From contig CAJXRF010000022.1 in NCBI GenBank assembly GCA_913058575.1, positions 1 to 64,000 on the forward strand: a stretch of DNA of 64,000 nt. Direction: 5' to 3'. Origin of the DNA: an uncultured Bermanella sp. (GTDB taxonomy: Bacteria > Pseudomonadota > Gammaproteobacteria > Pseudomonadales > Oceanobacteraceae). Shown piece after piece: positions 8,329 through 18,700 of the stretch; position 1 is the first letter of the stretch, and every line of letters begins with the position of its first letter. The position numbers and the translations under genes are program-made. Below the pieces are notes generated by a model. It saw only the letters and a list, made by a program, of their open reading frames with translations, was not told the origin of the DNA and searched no databases.

Positions 8329-10986
8329 TTAGTTTTGTTTTAAAAATTTCTTTCGCCTAGCCATTAATCCAAGAGCACTTATCAATAAGCTAAAGCCCAA
8401 GGGACCACCACCCCCAGTATTATCGTAAGGAGGAATCACTGCTTTTGCTTGTAAGCCTGACTTATTAGTCACTTCGATCATCATTGTTTTACTTGAATGG
8501 GTAATCAAACTGCCTTCAACCTGTTCGTCATTAATTTCATTTTCTAAAGCAGGACCTTTTTTCAAGTGCATTTCAATGCGGTACTGACCTTCGTCTAAAT
8601 TACTCACTGGAAATAAAACGGTTTGTGCCCCTGCCTGTTGTAACGCCACTTTAGGAATGGCCACAGTAAAAGCTTCTTGCTCAAGGTTATGAATCACTAA
8701 TTCAGCCACATCATTAATTTGTGGGTTTAATGACGCCGGTAAAATATAAGGCACTACTAAACGGCTTTCACTTGATACAATTTTTACAGGTTCTCCATCT
8801 GTTTCACCGTATTGGTAACTCAATGTCATCACAGCAGAGTCATGATCGGAAGAACGGTATGGGCTTACTTGGTAGAAGTTATTGTTAGATCCTTTGAATT
8901 CTTCGTTATAGTCAAACAAGGTGGATTCGGCTGCGTTAATATGCCACTCAACGGCATCTACCAAGCGCTCTTCTAGAGAAGGACTGATGAGCATGTGATC
9001 TAAAGAACCCACTTCATCATTAAATGAGAAGCTCCAACTTAATTGACCTTTTTCTTCATCTTTTAGTGCCGCAGCACTGAGGTAGCCATAAGTTTTGCTG
9101 ATAATCTGGCCTTCTGGTCCAAACTGTTTGGCATCGCCTATGAAAGTATCGCGAGCGGCAACTATGGTTTTATTACTGGGGTTAGAAGTCAGCACTAAAA
9201 TTGGGTCTTCAAAGGTATAAGCATTCATATCACCCAAAAGAATACGATCGCCACCTACTTTTTCCATTTCTTCACCTAGCTGTACTGCGGCGGCTACCCT
9301 GAAATTTTCACAGTTACCCTGAAAGTCTGGATCTTGAACATCATCATTTACTGGATCAAAGTCCTGCCAAGTTTCCCAGCCCTTCCAATCTTCCCAACAA
9401 GTGGAACCTTTCGACTTTAAGTGATTAGCCACCACAGTTAGACGTTTGCCGGTATTGTGAACAATGAAGGTGGCCATTAGCGAATCCCGTTGATAATTTT
9501 CACCACTTTCACGTAATTCGTCTTTATCATCCAAAATAGCGGCACCCATTGCATCGACAATAATCGGGGCGTGCTGTTCTGGCATAGGAATGACATTAAC
9601 GGATTCAATCGTCAGCTTGCTAGGGCGATACAATATGCCGGTAGTGACCACATCACTGCCGATGTTATCTTGATAATCAATCACCATATCGCCATTACTA
9701 TCCACAGCCACAAACGCATACTGGTTTTCTATATGCTTAGGATCACCACGGTCATCTGCTTCATCTTTGTAATACTCTGCGTTTAGTGAATCTTGAATTT
9801 TTTTAATCGCACCAAAGGTACCAAAGCCGTTGTTTTCTACTTCTAGTAATCCAATGACATCAGCATCCATGGCATAAAGGGTATTCACTAACTTATCGGT
9901 CTGACGAATAAATTCGGAGCCAGAATCAGCGCCTCGATTGTCGCCATTATGATTTTGTTCACCACCAAAAGGTGAATTGAAAAAATTCAGAACATTTTGG
10001 GTGGCCACTTTAATGGAAAACTCATCATAGTTAACCAAACTTGAAATGGCTGGGGTAGAAGTACGTGGGCTATTATGGATAATATTACTTTTATCAATAT
10101 TAAAACTATTATTATCAGGCACGTATAATCGGTATTCATCGTAGGCATAAAGAACTACACCTTTCAGACCAACAACACTGTCATTAACACGTACGTAGTT
10201 ATTTCTTGGATCACTTTGAAAATTAGGGTAGTAAGGGATTTCACCATTCGATGCACGATCATCGCTTTCTATGAATAAACGATAATCTTTATTTTGATTA
10301 TGCTGCAAAAGTGCCGCTTCGCTGCCTGGTGCTGCAACTTGGTTAGGGTGCAGGTTAATACGAGAATAACTGAGTACCATATTGTTACGGCCCGCATCAT
10401 AATCATAACCAAAGGTTCGGGCGATACGCATATCCTGGTAGCCCGTTTTTGCATCATCCATATCCGTGGGCAGATTCACTAGCATGCCTTCATGGCGCTC
10501 AAGTGTGGCTGAAAAAGAACTGTCCTGCGCACTAACTTTTAAGTCAATCGCAACAGGTGCGCTGGTGGTACTATCGATCAATTCCCATTCTTGATTGGTG
10601 GCCGAGACCTGAGTTAAACCAAAATATTCTTTAACCACACCTTTCACACAAACTGTATCACCTACACTTGGGTAACTTGTATTGCCAAGGTAAACATAAA
10701 GTCCATCTGAAGTGGCCTCTATTGCATCATGGTTATAAAGAAGAATGGCATTATTAATAATGGCACTGACCACACCGGTCACCCGATACTCTTGTTCGGT
10801 TTCGTATACGCCCGCAGACAGTAAAGGTGAAATAGTCGAAGTACCTTGAATTTCATTAACGGTTTTAAAGGTAATGTCAGGGGCATCGGTACAGACACTG
10901 GTGGCTGACGCCATAACGGTCTGACTAAAGACCAGACTTATTAAGGAAGAAAGCAGCGAAAGCTTGTGTATTTTTTTCATAATCAT
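8329..10986 (-). CDS. ExeM/NucH family extracellular nuclease with GlyGly-CTERM tail
   Basis: An 885-residue secreted nuclease. After a signal peptide (to about residue 26), an OB-fold-like domain (about 60-135) precedes an endonuclease/exonuclease/phosphatase domain (about 335-745). Catalytic motifs are visible: ATQNVLNFF, LLEVENNGFG, VANHLKSKGS, LLGDMNAY and SLDHMLIS with SSDHDSAVM. The C-terminus has a GGGGPLGFSLLISALGLMAR segment followed by RKK, a GlyGly-CTERM signal, as in Shewanella ExeM, which degrades extracellular DNA in biofilms. Its neighbours (porin, 5'-nucleotidase, endonuclease I) point to complete use of extracellular DNA. Starts at 10986 or 10980 are both ATG and cannot be separated with confidence. 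Confidence 0.93.
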   Translation of the reverse strand: MIMKKIHKLSLLSSLISLVFSQTVMASATSVCTDAPDITFKTVNEIQGTSTISPLLSAGVYETEQEYRVTGVVSAIINNAILLYNHDAIEATSDGLYVYLGNTSYPSVGDTVCVKGVVKEYFGLTQVSATNQEWELIDSTTSAPVAIDLKVSAQDSSFSATLERHEGMLVNLPTDMDDAKTGYQDMRIARTFGYDYDAGRNNMVLSYSRINLHPNQVAAPGSEAALLQHNQNKDYRLFIESDDRASNGEIPYYPNFQSDPRNNYVRVNDSVVGLKGVVLYAYDEYRLYVPDNNSFNIDKSNIIHNSPRTSTPAISSLVNYDEFSIKVATQNVLNFFNSPFGGEQNHNGDNRGADSGSEFIRQTDKLVNTLYAMDADVIGLLEVENNGFGTFGAIKKIQDSLNAEYYKDEADDRGDPKHIENQYAFVAVDSNGDMVIDYQDNIGSDVVTTGILYRPSKLTIESVNVIPMPEQHAPIIVDAMGAAILDDKDELRESGENYQRDSLMATFIVHNTGKRLTVVANHLKSKGSTCWEDWKGWETWQDFDPVNDDVQDPDFQGNCENFRVAAAVQLGEEMEKVGGDRILLGDMNAYTFEDPILVLTSNPSNKTIVAARDTFIGDAKQFGPEGQIISKTYGYLSAAALKDEEKGQLSWSFSFNDEVGSLDHMLISPSLEERLVDAVEWHINAAESTLFDYNEEFKGSNNNFYQVSPYRSSDHDSAVMTLSYQYGETDGEPVKIVSSESRLVVPYILPASLNPQINDVAELVIHNLEQEAFTVAIPKVALQQAGAQTVLFPVSNLDEGQYRIEMHLKKGPALENEINDEQVEGSLITHSSKTMMIEVTNKSGLQAKAVIPPYDNTGGGGPLGFSLLISALGLMARRKKFLKQN

Positions 10987-11037
10987 GATCCACTAGAAAG
11001 AGTCGATAAAATTTAATCGTGACAATTTAAATAACGT

Positions 11038-12120
11038 TTAAAAATAAATTCGAGTGTAGGCATAAAGGCTTTGATCCGCTTCACCCACACTGCCTTCGGC
11101 TGCTATGATGACGGATGGATAGGGTTTGAAGTTAATGCCCAGTGTTTGCCATACTCTCTCTTTTCCCCAGGTATATTTAGTTAAATCACCAAATTGAGTA
11201 TTAAATTCATCCCACTGGCCGTATTCCTCATAATTATGAGACATGACCAACTCCCATTTTTCGCTGAATATATATTTCGACGAAACTAACCAGCCTTTAT
11301 TTTCCAATTTTTCATACTGGTTATAAATATAAGTAAACTCATCATTATTTGACGCTTTACTAATAGGCGTGCGAGACCGTGCAAGATATTCTTCTTCGTA
11401 AAATCCATTTAAGCCAATTGAAAATGAATTCCCCATATTTAAACGAAGCCCCAAACCAGCTAAGTTTTTCTTGCCTTGCTTAGAGACGCCTTGAGAACCC
11501 TGAAGTGTTTCCAACCCCGCGACAATAGATAAAGCATCGGTAAATAAACCCAGATAACCGTTACTAACATTCCCCAGTTCGGAACCTGACTCAGACTTCC
11601 CTTTGAAACTGAATGACGAACCAAACTTTAAGTATCCCCACTGCCCTTCATATTTTATGGTGCTACCCTGATCGCTGGCTTCGCCTGTTTCCACTGTGGT
11701 ATCAAACGTGAAATCACCATAACTGTCATAGTCGTCAAAAGCTGTGTCAGTCAGGCCCATTTCTAACGCATGATTGGATGTAAAAAGGTAACCGAAATAG
11801 CCTTTATCTATCTCTAACACCATGTCTCCAGACCCTCCCTGCCAATTTTCCCTTAAGTAATCCATTTCCAATTTGTAATAAATTTTATCGTAGGTGCCTT
11901 TAATGCCCAGTGAGGCAAAACTATCATCAATAAATTCTTCATCACTATTAAACTCTCCATATTTATTATCGGCGTTAAAGTGACCGCCGTTGCCAATTTC
12001 ACCGTAAAGATCAATTTTGTGACCATACTGATCTTCGTAAATATTTAAACCATGGGATTGGTTCGAAATAAAAACAGTGGTGGCCATAATGGCTAGAACA
12101 AGACGTGTGTATTTCATCAA
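11038..12120 (-). CDS. Outer-membrane porin, Gram-negative trimeric porin type
   Basis: A 360-residue protein with a signal peptide (cleavage after NQSHG) followed by IYEDQYGHKIDLYGEI, the first strand of the general porin fold. Alternating aromatic strands run throughout and the chain ends in a terminal Phe (YAYTRIYF), the usual BAM recognition signature. It would form a diffusion channel. It sits 49 bases after the 5'-nucleotidase gene and 51 bases before ExeM, all on the minus strand. That suggests it admits products of the surface nucleases, such as nucleotides, nucleosides or phosphate; the substrate is inference. Confidence 0.85.
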   Translation of the reverse strand: MMKYTRLVLAIMATTVFISNQSHGLNIYEDQYGHKIDLYGEIGNGGHFNADNKYGEFNSDEEFIDDSFASLGIKGTYDKIYYKLEMDYLRENWQGGSGDMVLEIDKGYFGYLFTSNHALEMGLTDTAFDDYDSYGDFTFDTTVETGEASDQGSTIKYEGQWGYLKFGSSFSFKGKSESGSELGNVSNGYLGLFTDALSIVAGLETLQGSQGVSKQGKKNLAGLGLRLNMGNSFSIGLNGFYEEEYLARSRTPISKASNNDEFTYIYNQYEKLENKGWLVSSKYIFSEKWELVMSHNYEEYGQWDEFNTQFGDLTKYTWGKERVWQTLGINFKPYPSVIIAAEGSVGEADQSLYAYTRIYF

Positions 12121-12169
12121 GGTACCTGCATTGATTCTTGAGATATTTAAAATAAAGTTTATTAATCGG

Positions 12170-13837
12170 TTATTGGTAAGTGATATGGTCGCTGGGTTGA
12201 TAGCGTTTTATATCTAGGGGAGTGTTTTCTTCAATAAAATTCTTTAAGGCATCCGCATCCACATAACCGGTATTGGAATAGCCTGGATGAGTGGTGATAT
12301 TGGGGTAGTTATTTCCGCCACTAGCATTAAAAGATGGCACACTGAAACGGTAATTACGGTGTAATTGCAAATTATCTTGAGCAATTTTTACTTGGGATAC
12401 CTGTCCATTTTTTACCGACATAGATAAATTAGCGTACTGAGCATAGCCTCCAGAACCCGGTTTAATATTGGCTACCACAGTGAGATATTTCAAAACCTCA
12501 GCACCAGACATTTCAACCACTGAAATCATATTGGAAAAAGGTTGAACTAAAAGAATGTCTCGATAACTAATGTCTCCAGGGGAAATAGAGCCGCGAATGC
12601 CACCGGAATTCATAATACCGAAATCGGCTTTTGCCTGTTTCATCTGGGCCGTCGCAATTAACCGACCTAAATTAGTTTGCTGATTTCGTACTACATTACG
12701 TTCACCTATGAACTCACCATTGGTTTTCCCAACTATGATGTCTAATGACGTTTGGCCTTTCTTTTGATAGGGTAATAGCGCTTCATATAGAGCAGGATCG
12801 GGTTTTATTTCGTCTTCTAAAAATACACGTTTATTCTTACCCAGTAGTTTAACTTTTTGTTTCAAATTAACGGGAATAAGTTGGTAATTTACTAATTCCA
12901 ATTCACCATCATTCATTTCATAATCAGCACGACCCAGGTATTTTCCCCATTCGTGAGCTTGAACAATAAGGGTGCCGTTTTGCTTGTCTGGAGTGCATGC
13001 TTGAGTGGGCTTATACTTTTCATTTAGAGAATTAGCCGCATCCATACAGGCAGGTTTTTGAGAATGGCCACCGACAATCATATCCAGATCACCGAAATCT
13101 AAATATCTAGCAAGTGCCACATCGCCAGGTGCATTAGAGCCATTATTGCCGTTGGCATAGTGGCCCATATGAGTAGATGCGATAATGACATCCGGTTTAA
13201 TCGTTGATTTTAGCTCGGCAATGATTTGCTTCATTTCTGATTTTGGGTCTCTAAAATCAATGCCCTTCACAAACTCTGGGTTGGCAATACTGACAGTGTC
13301 TTCAGTGGTTAACCCCACCACGGCTATCTTTAATCCACTTCGATTAAAAATTTCATAAGGTTTAAATAGGCGCTTACCTTCTTTATAAATATTAGCGGCT
13401 AAAAATGGAAATTCGGCTAGTTGTTGCTGCAATTTTAATACACTAAAAGGATTATCAAATTCATGGTTTCCCACTGCCATAGCATCGTAGCCCATCATAT
13501 TCATGCCAATGAAATCAGGCTCAGCATCTTGCAAGTCTGATTCAGGAACACCAGTATTGATGTCGCCACCAGACAATAGCAATAGACTGCCGCCACCTGC
13601 TTTCACTTCTGCTCTAATTTGATTAATCAAAGTGGCACGAGCGGCCATGCCCAGTTCGCCATATTTGTTTTTCCAAAAATGTCCATGATTATCATTAGTA
13701 TGAAGTACCGTGAATTTTTGAGTGCCGTCATTATTTTTATCGGCATGAACAAATAAAGAGGTACTGGCAATAAGCACAATAAGTAGGCAACGGGAGAGAT
13801 TAGCTCCTCCTTTTTGGGTACGACTGCTTTTTTTCAC
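12170..13837 (-). CDS. ushA: Bifunctional UDP-sugar hydrolase/5'-nucleotidase family protein
   Basis: A 555-residue periplasmic enzyme. The signal peptide ends near LFVHA. The metallophosphatase domain shows LHTNDNHGHF, LSGGDINTG, GNHEFD and VGGHSQ, which bind two metals, and the C-terminal nucleotide-binding domain shows SGGIRGSISPGDISYRD. The length matches E. coli UshA. The reaction expected is dephosphorylation of nucleoside 5'-phosphates to nucleosides and phosphate. It is the first gene of the minus-strand nuclease cluster, so it would complete the breakdown of nucleic acids started by ExeM and endonuclease I. No Pho box with 11-bp spacing is visible in the 600 bases upstream. The symbol is by family, not proven orthology. 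Confidence 0.9.
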   Translation of the reverse strand: MKKSSRTQKGGANLSRCLLIVLIASTSLFVHADKNNDGTQKFTVLHTNDNHGHFWKNKYGELGMAARATLINQIRAEVKAGGGSLLLLSGGDINTGVPESDLQDAEPDFIGMNMMGYDAMAVGNHEFDNPFSVLKLQQQLAEFPFLAANIYKEGKRLFKPYEIFNRSGLKIAVVGLTTEDTVSIANPEFVKGIDFRDPKSEMKQIIAELKSTIKPDVIIASTHMGHYANGNNGSNAPGDVALARYLDFGDLDMIVGGHSQKPACMDAANSLNEKYKPTQACTPDKQNGTLIVQAHEWGKYLGRADYEMNDGELELVNYQLIPVNLKQKVKLLGKNKRVFLEDEIKPDPALYEALLPYQKKGQTSLDIIVGKTNGEFIGERNVVRNQQTNLGRLIATAQMKQAKADFGIMNSGGIRGSISPGDISYRDILLVQPFSNMISVVEMSGAEVLKYLTVVANIKPGSGGYAQYANLSMSVKNGQVSQVKIAQDNLQLHRNYRFSVPSFNASGGNNYPNITTHPGYSNTGYVDADALKNFIEENTPLDIKRYQPSDHITYQ

Positions 13838-14446
13838 TCTAAAATTCCTATCTAACTCATTTTTAACGATGAAAAATCCAAAACTCTGAATCCCACCTAT
13901 CTTTCAACGGCTTTCCTTAGCGATCTAACGAATCACTCAATGTTGATGTATTAGTTTTTTAATCACTGGAATCTTCCAATGCAAATATGTGACGCAAGTC
14001 TAATTGGAAACGTTTTTTTTATAACTTAGCTTTCGACTGATTGACTGTTTCCCAAATCGTTGTAATCAAAGAAGGTAAATGTGATATGAAATCCTTGGCT
14101 TTGTATCAAGGGGTAATTTTTTAACCACATAGTGAAGTCTTTTTGTAAAGTTAGGTAATATCTTAAAAACGTATCAGAGAGGGTTTCATAAAGTTAATGG
14201 GAGTTTTCTGAGTACGAGAGGAATATGAGGAATGTTTCGGTCACCGACTAATTTATAAAAAATTAGCATTAAGAGTCTATAAACGAGGAGTCTAAATTGG
14301 GCTTATGCCGAGCACAGGGTTTTATAAATGGGTAGTCTGCATTCAAACAGACTTAACTCAGTGTCTATAAAATATATCGCTGCTTTTTAGGCATTGGCTA
14401 TTAAAAGTGTCGTCACTGGTCATCAGTAAAAGAACTGATATCCCCT
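13838..14446. other. Long non-coding region upstream of the nucleotidase gene
   Basis: About 600 bases between the nucleotidase start and the LysR gene end hold no credible gene on either strand. It should contain the promoter of the five-gene nuclease cluster, since there is no other upstream space on that strand. I see T-tracts and AT-rich stretches but no consensus promoter, no 11-bp-spaced Pho box and no recognisable RNA gene. Confidence 0.6.
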
Positions 14447-14470
14447 AGGAAAAGACGCCATCACATGGCG
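14447..14470 (-). terminator. Probable terminator of the LysR gene
   Basis: On the minus strand the LysR stop codon lies within a short hairpin, CGCCAT-GTG-ATGGCG (14470 to 14456), followed by TCTTTTCC. The six-base stem with a short T-tract is a weak but plausible intrinsic terminator. Confidence 0.5.
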
Positions 14471-15342
14471 GAAACTAAAAAATCAATAAATACTCTTAAT
14501 TTTGAAGAAATATGCTTACTTGAAGGATACACAGCATAAACCCCAGTATCTTTTCGTGTAAATTCACTTAAGGCCACTTCCAATAATCCTTTCTCAAGGG
14601 CCTCTTCTACGTAAAATGAAGGGGCATTCATTATTCCCTGACCACTGATAGCCGCGCCTAATAATAGACCACCTTCGTCAGTATGCAGATTACCTGAGAC
14701 TTTAACATTCAAAGTCTCGCCCTTTTCATCTTCAAACCGCCATTGTCCTGATCGAGTGCCCGGCTTATAAATAAGACAGTTATGCTGCGATAACTCAACG
14801 GGATGAGTGGGCTTGCCTTGTTTTTCCCAATATTCAGGAGAGGCACATATTTTCAATGGACAAGGTGCAATGAGTCGCGCTAGCAGAGTTGAATCTTTAA
14901 GCTTTCCGATTCTTAACGCCACATCTATTCCATCCTCAATGAGATCAGAAAACCTGCCTGTTATTTTAATATCCAGCGTTATCAAAGGATGTTCTTTTTG
15001 AAAAACGGGCAATATTTTGGGCAAAATAGAATAGGCCAAACTTTGCGGCGCTGAAATGCTCAAGGTACCCCTAGGTTCGTTTTGCATGGGCATAACAGAG
15101 TATTCCGCTTCCCGCAGATCGCTCATTATCTTTAAGGCATGAGTCGCAAAGGCTTCACCAGCTTCGGTTAAACTTAAACTACGGGTGGTTCTTACAATAA
15201 GTTGAACCCCCAAGACTTCTTCTAATTGGGATATTTGCTTACTAACGACGGGTTTAGATAGGTTTAACTTTTCTGAAGCAGCGGTAAAACTGCCCTCTTC
15301 CACAACTGCGGTGAAGGTTTTCAAATATTGAATCGTACTCAT
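14461..15342 (-). CDS. LysR family transcriptional regulator
   Basis: A 293-residue regulator. The N-terminal winged helix-turn-helix (residues 1-60) reads FTAVVEEGSFTAASEKLNLS and KPVVSKQISQLEEVLGVQL, and the rest is the substrate-binding effector domain (SISAPQSLAYSILP, IDVALRIGKL). This subgroup resembles the DhcR/CrgA-like LysR proteins that control neighbouring or remote oxidoreductase genes. It is divergent from the giant surface protein at 15702 with 359 bases between them. That adhesin is the closest candidate target, but LysR partners of this type are often elsewhere. Confidence 0.92.
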   Translation of the reverse strand: MSTIQYLKTFTAVVEEGSFTAASEKLNLSKPVVSKQISQLEEVLGVQLIVRTTRSLSLTEAGEAFATHALKIMSDLREAEYSVMPMQNEPRGTLSISAPQSLAYSILPKILPVFQKEHPLITLDIKITGRFSDLIEDGIDVALRIGKLKDSTLLARLIAPCPLKICASPEYWEKQGKPTHPVELSQHNCLIYKPGTRSGQWRFEDEKGETLNVKVSGNLHTDEGGLLLGAAISGQGIMNAPSFYVEEALEKGLLEVALSEFTRKDTGVYAVYPSSKHISSKLRVFIDFLVSAM

Positions 15343-15701
15343 AATAAGAACTCTTAAGCCTCTTTAAAATATAGCAGAAAAAGTGCAGATACGGACCCTG
15401 TCGATGACAACCAATCAATCAAGCTTGCTAATTTATTAATGCCAAGAAACCAAACGCTAACGCACATATAACGGGCCCGCCAAGCATTACCCCATATTTG
15501 GAAATAATCATTTAGCCTAAGCCTAGGTTATTAAAATAGATTTTTTAATTAGTATTGCACCCCATATTGAGGTGAGTCCCCCCCACTGGTCTCCCTTTGA
15601 CTATTTACCACCGTTCGGCTCAAACAACCGATAAGGATTGGTCATTACCTATCAGGCAAGGGCTTTAAAGCTTTAAGCCTTTACCGATTTTTGGAGTAAA
15701 C
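15343..15701. other. Divergent intergenic region between LysR and the giant surface protein
   Basis: This stretch holds no gene. Near the right end are a small hairpin, ACCGAT-AAGG-ATTGGT (about 15627-15642), and an imperfect palindrome GGCTTTAAAGCTTTAAGCC (15661-15679), just before the GGAG ribosome site of the 2366-residue protein. I looked for a cyclic di-GMP riboswitch (GEMM) because of the adhesin downstream, but the conserved core is absent. Confidence 0.5.
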
Positions 15702-18700
15702 ATGTATCGAGTTAATCTTTCTTTCATCTATGGGTGGATGAATCCAAATTTTTCTCGAATAAAAAATCCGCTAAAGATCCAAGATCCTCTTATTATTTTT
15801 TTCTTTGTCATCATGCTCTGCAGCAGTTATTCCACTTGGGCAGCACCGGCTGATCTGTTTGGTCACCTTAATCGCTACGCACAAGGCATGGGAGATGTGG
15901 CGCCTGCCAGTCAGGATATAACTATTTCCAATGTGAGAGGCACCCATCATTTTGCCATCAACGAAACTGTGCTTATTATCCAGATGCAAGGGGCCACCTT
16001 GGATACGGATAATGACGATACCTATGGGGATGGCGTGGGTTTAGGTATCTCTATGGAATCCGTTCCCACAGGGCTGCATGGTACAGACAATTACGCCGGT
16101 GGCCTGCTTTCCCAAAGTGCAGGCACCTTCGAATTTGCCACTATCACGGGAATTAATGGCAATACCATTTCCCTGCTTAATCCTCTTAAGAACGGCTATT
16201 TAGATACGTTAGAAGCCAACTGGCAAATGGTCTCTGTGCCTCATTATACAGACGGTGCAAAACTCAGTGCTGACCTATTAACCCTGCCCTGGAATGGCGA
16301 GACTGGCGGCATTAACAGTTTTAAAGTCAGCGGAAATCTCGACTTTAATGGTTTTAAAATTAACGCTAATCACGTGGGTTTTCGTGGCGGGGTAGAAGCG
16401 GATACCACTAGCGTCACAGACAATGTCTCTGACGTGGCCATAACCGGTGGGGATGGCGGCTCCAAAGGTGAAGGCATTGCGGGTACACCCCAATTTCTAT
16501 ATGACGGCACGGGTGAAGTAAACTCAATAAACAGCACTCTTCAAGGAGGAGACCAAGGCCGTGGGGCTCCTGCTAATGCCGGTGGCGGTGCTGGCCCTCA
16601 TAATTCTGGTGGCGGCGGCGGCTCCAATGCCGGTCGTGGTGGCACGGGAGCGCAGGGCTGGGTGGGCGGCACAGCTCTTAATTTTGCTGGGTTTGGAGGG
16701 CAATCTGTCTTGGCTGGCCCGTTATTAGGAGGCGGTGGCGGCTCTGGTGAATCTAATCAAAATAAAAGTAAAACCTATGGTGGCTTAGGGGGCGGCATCG
16801 TCTTTATCATGTCGGATACAACCACTGGCAGCGGGGCCATACAAGCCAATGGTTCTATCGGTATATCCACCACCCGCAACCCTGTTGTTAAAGATGGTGG
16901 CGGCGGCGGGGGCGCTGGCGGCAGCATAGTTTTTCACAATACAGATCCCAGCAATAGTGATTTAAGCGCCCTGCATATTTCGGCTAAAGGTGGCGACGGT
17001 GCCCCAGGCAGCCAGGAACATGGCGGCGGCGGCGGTGGGGGCGGTGGTTACATAGTGGTGAATGCCAGCCCCGCCACTCTTTTCGTATCCGGTGGGTTGG
17101 GTGGCATTCACCAGGGCGTTAATGGCGTGCCTTCTGAAGCAGGTGCCAATGGCGTCATCAGTCAGGGTATAAACAGTGCGTTAAGCTTGGGTACCGATTA
17201 TGGCGATGCACAAAAATCCTATGGCACCACCTCTGGCGGCGGGGCTTTTCACCAGCAAGCAGATTACAACCTGAATGGAACATTAGACGCTAGCGAACAA
17301 CTTTTTTTAGGTTTAACCGTGGATACCGAAGCCGGTGGCATACCCAGCGACCCAGCAAACCATGATGATAACCACCAAGTAAATGATGAAGATGGCATAA
17401 CGCTGCCCCCCCTTCATAATGACGACGATTTAACAGACCGCACTCGAAATTATGTCATATCAGCCAACCACATTACCCTTAGTAATGGCTTAGACCAAAC
17501 AGCGAGGCTCCATGGCTGGATAGATTTTAACGGCAATGGTTTATTCGAGTCCTTCGAATATGCCAGTGCACACGTTTCCGCTCAAACCCTTCAAGGCCAT
17601 CCTAATAACGATCTAGTTTGGCCTCATACTCTGGGACTTGATGCCTTGTTTGATGGCTACCCAATTTACGCGCGTTTTCGCCTAACCACAGACAGTACTT
17701 TTAATTCTTTATCTTTTGAGGGCGGTGCCACTAACGGTGAAGTGGAAGATTATGTATTGGCACTTAATCAAAACTCGTTTCAAATTGCAGCGGAACACTT
17801 CCTTTATGTGAATGAAGATCTACTTAGTCATCAAAACATTGGTGTTTTAAATTCAATCAATGGAGATAATAGTCACTGGGCCATTAAAGGGGGTGATAGT
17901 GATCGTCAGTTTTCAATTAATGCTGGAAATTTAAGCGCCGCTAAAGCCATCTCTTTTTCGACACAAGATAGCGTCACCATAACAGCAACCAATGAAGCCA
18001 CTGCCCCTGCCACCTTTAGTAAAATTACGGTGGCCATTCGTCGCTTATTACTGAGTCATAATAAAGCTCACACCGGCTCCAATATTGTCATCACAAAAGA
18101 TACTTTGAAACTAAATGCTGATACTGCCCGTTATCAATGGCAATCCAGCAGTGACAATGTTATTTGGACAGATATAGCCGCAGCAAATACGGATCAATAT
18201 GAGGTAATTGAAAGCAGCGGTTACCTGCGTTTAAAAGGCATTTATCTAAAATCAGGTGAAGCAGATATCACTGAATTTTCTGAAGCTATTTCAATTCAAG
18301 CCAATGATATTCCAGTCAAACTATTATTAAACTCAGTGACTGATATTCAGGAAAACAATCTGAAAAATATTGTGGTATTTGACGTAAACGACAGCACCAC
18401 AGGTGGTGACACAGATGAAGATGGCGATATCATTAATTACTTTTTAGTAAGCGGCAACGAAGGGGGAGAGTTTGAAATAGATGCCAGTCACGGCATAATA
18501 TCCTTGGTAAAGAGCCTTAATTACGAACAAAAAAGTCAATATGATTTATGGGTTTTGGCCAGTTCAAATGGAATAATAGAAAATACTCACATCATGGTTC
18601 AAGTTCAGGATGAAGTCGAAAGCGCCATACTCAGTATTGGCAGTATTGCCAACCAATTTGTTCCAGAGGGATTTTCACATTACGACACCGCAACCGTCAC

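Noticed and set aside
13838-14200. Possible Pho box before the nucleotidase cluster
   Set aside because: Single TGAC elements occur but none are repeated at 11-bp spacing.
15400-15701. Possible cyclic di-GMP riboswitch before the giant surface protein
   Set aside because: The conserved GEMM core and receptor motifs are absent; only a small hairpin and an imperfect palindrome are present.
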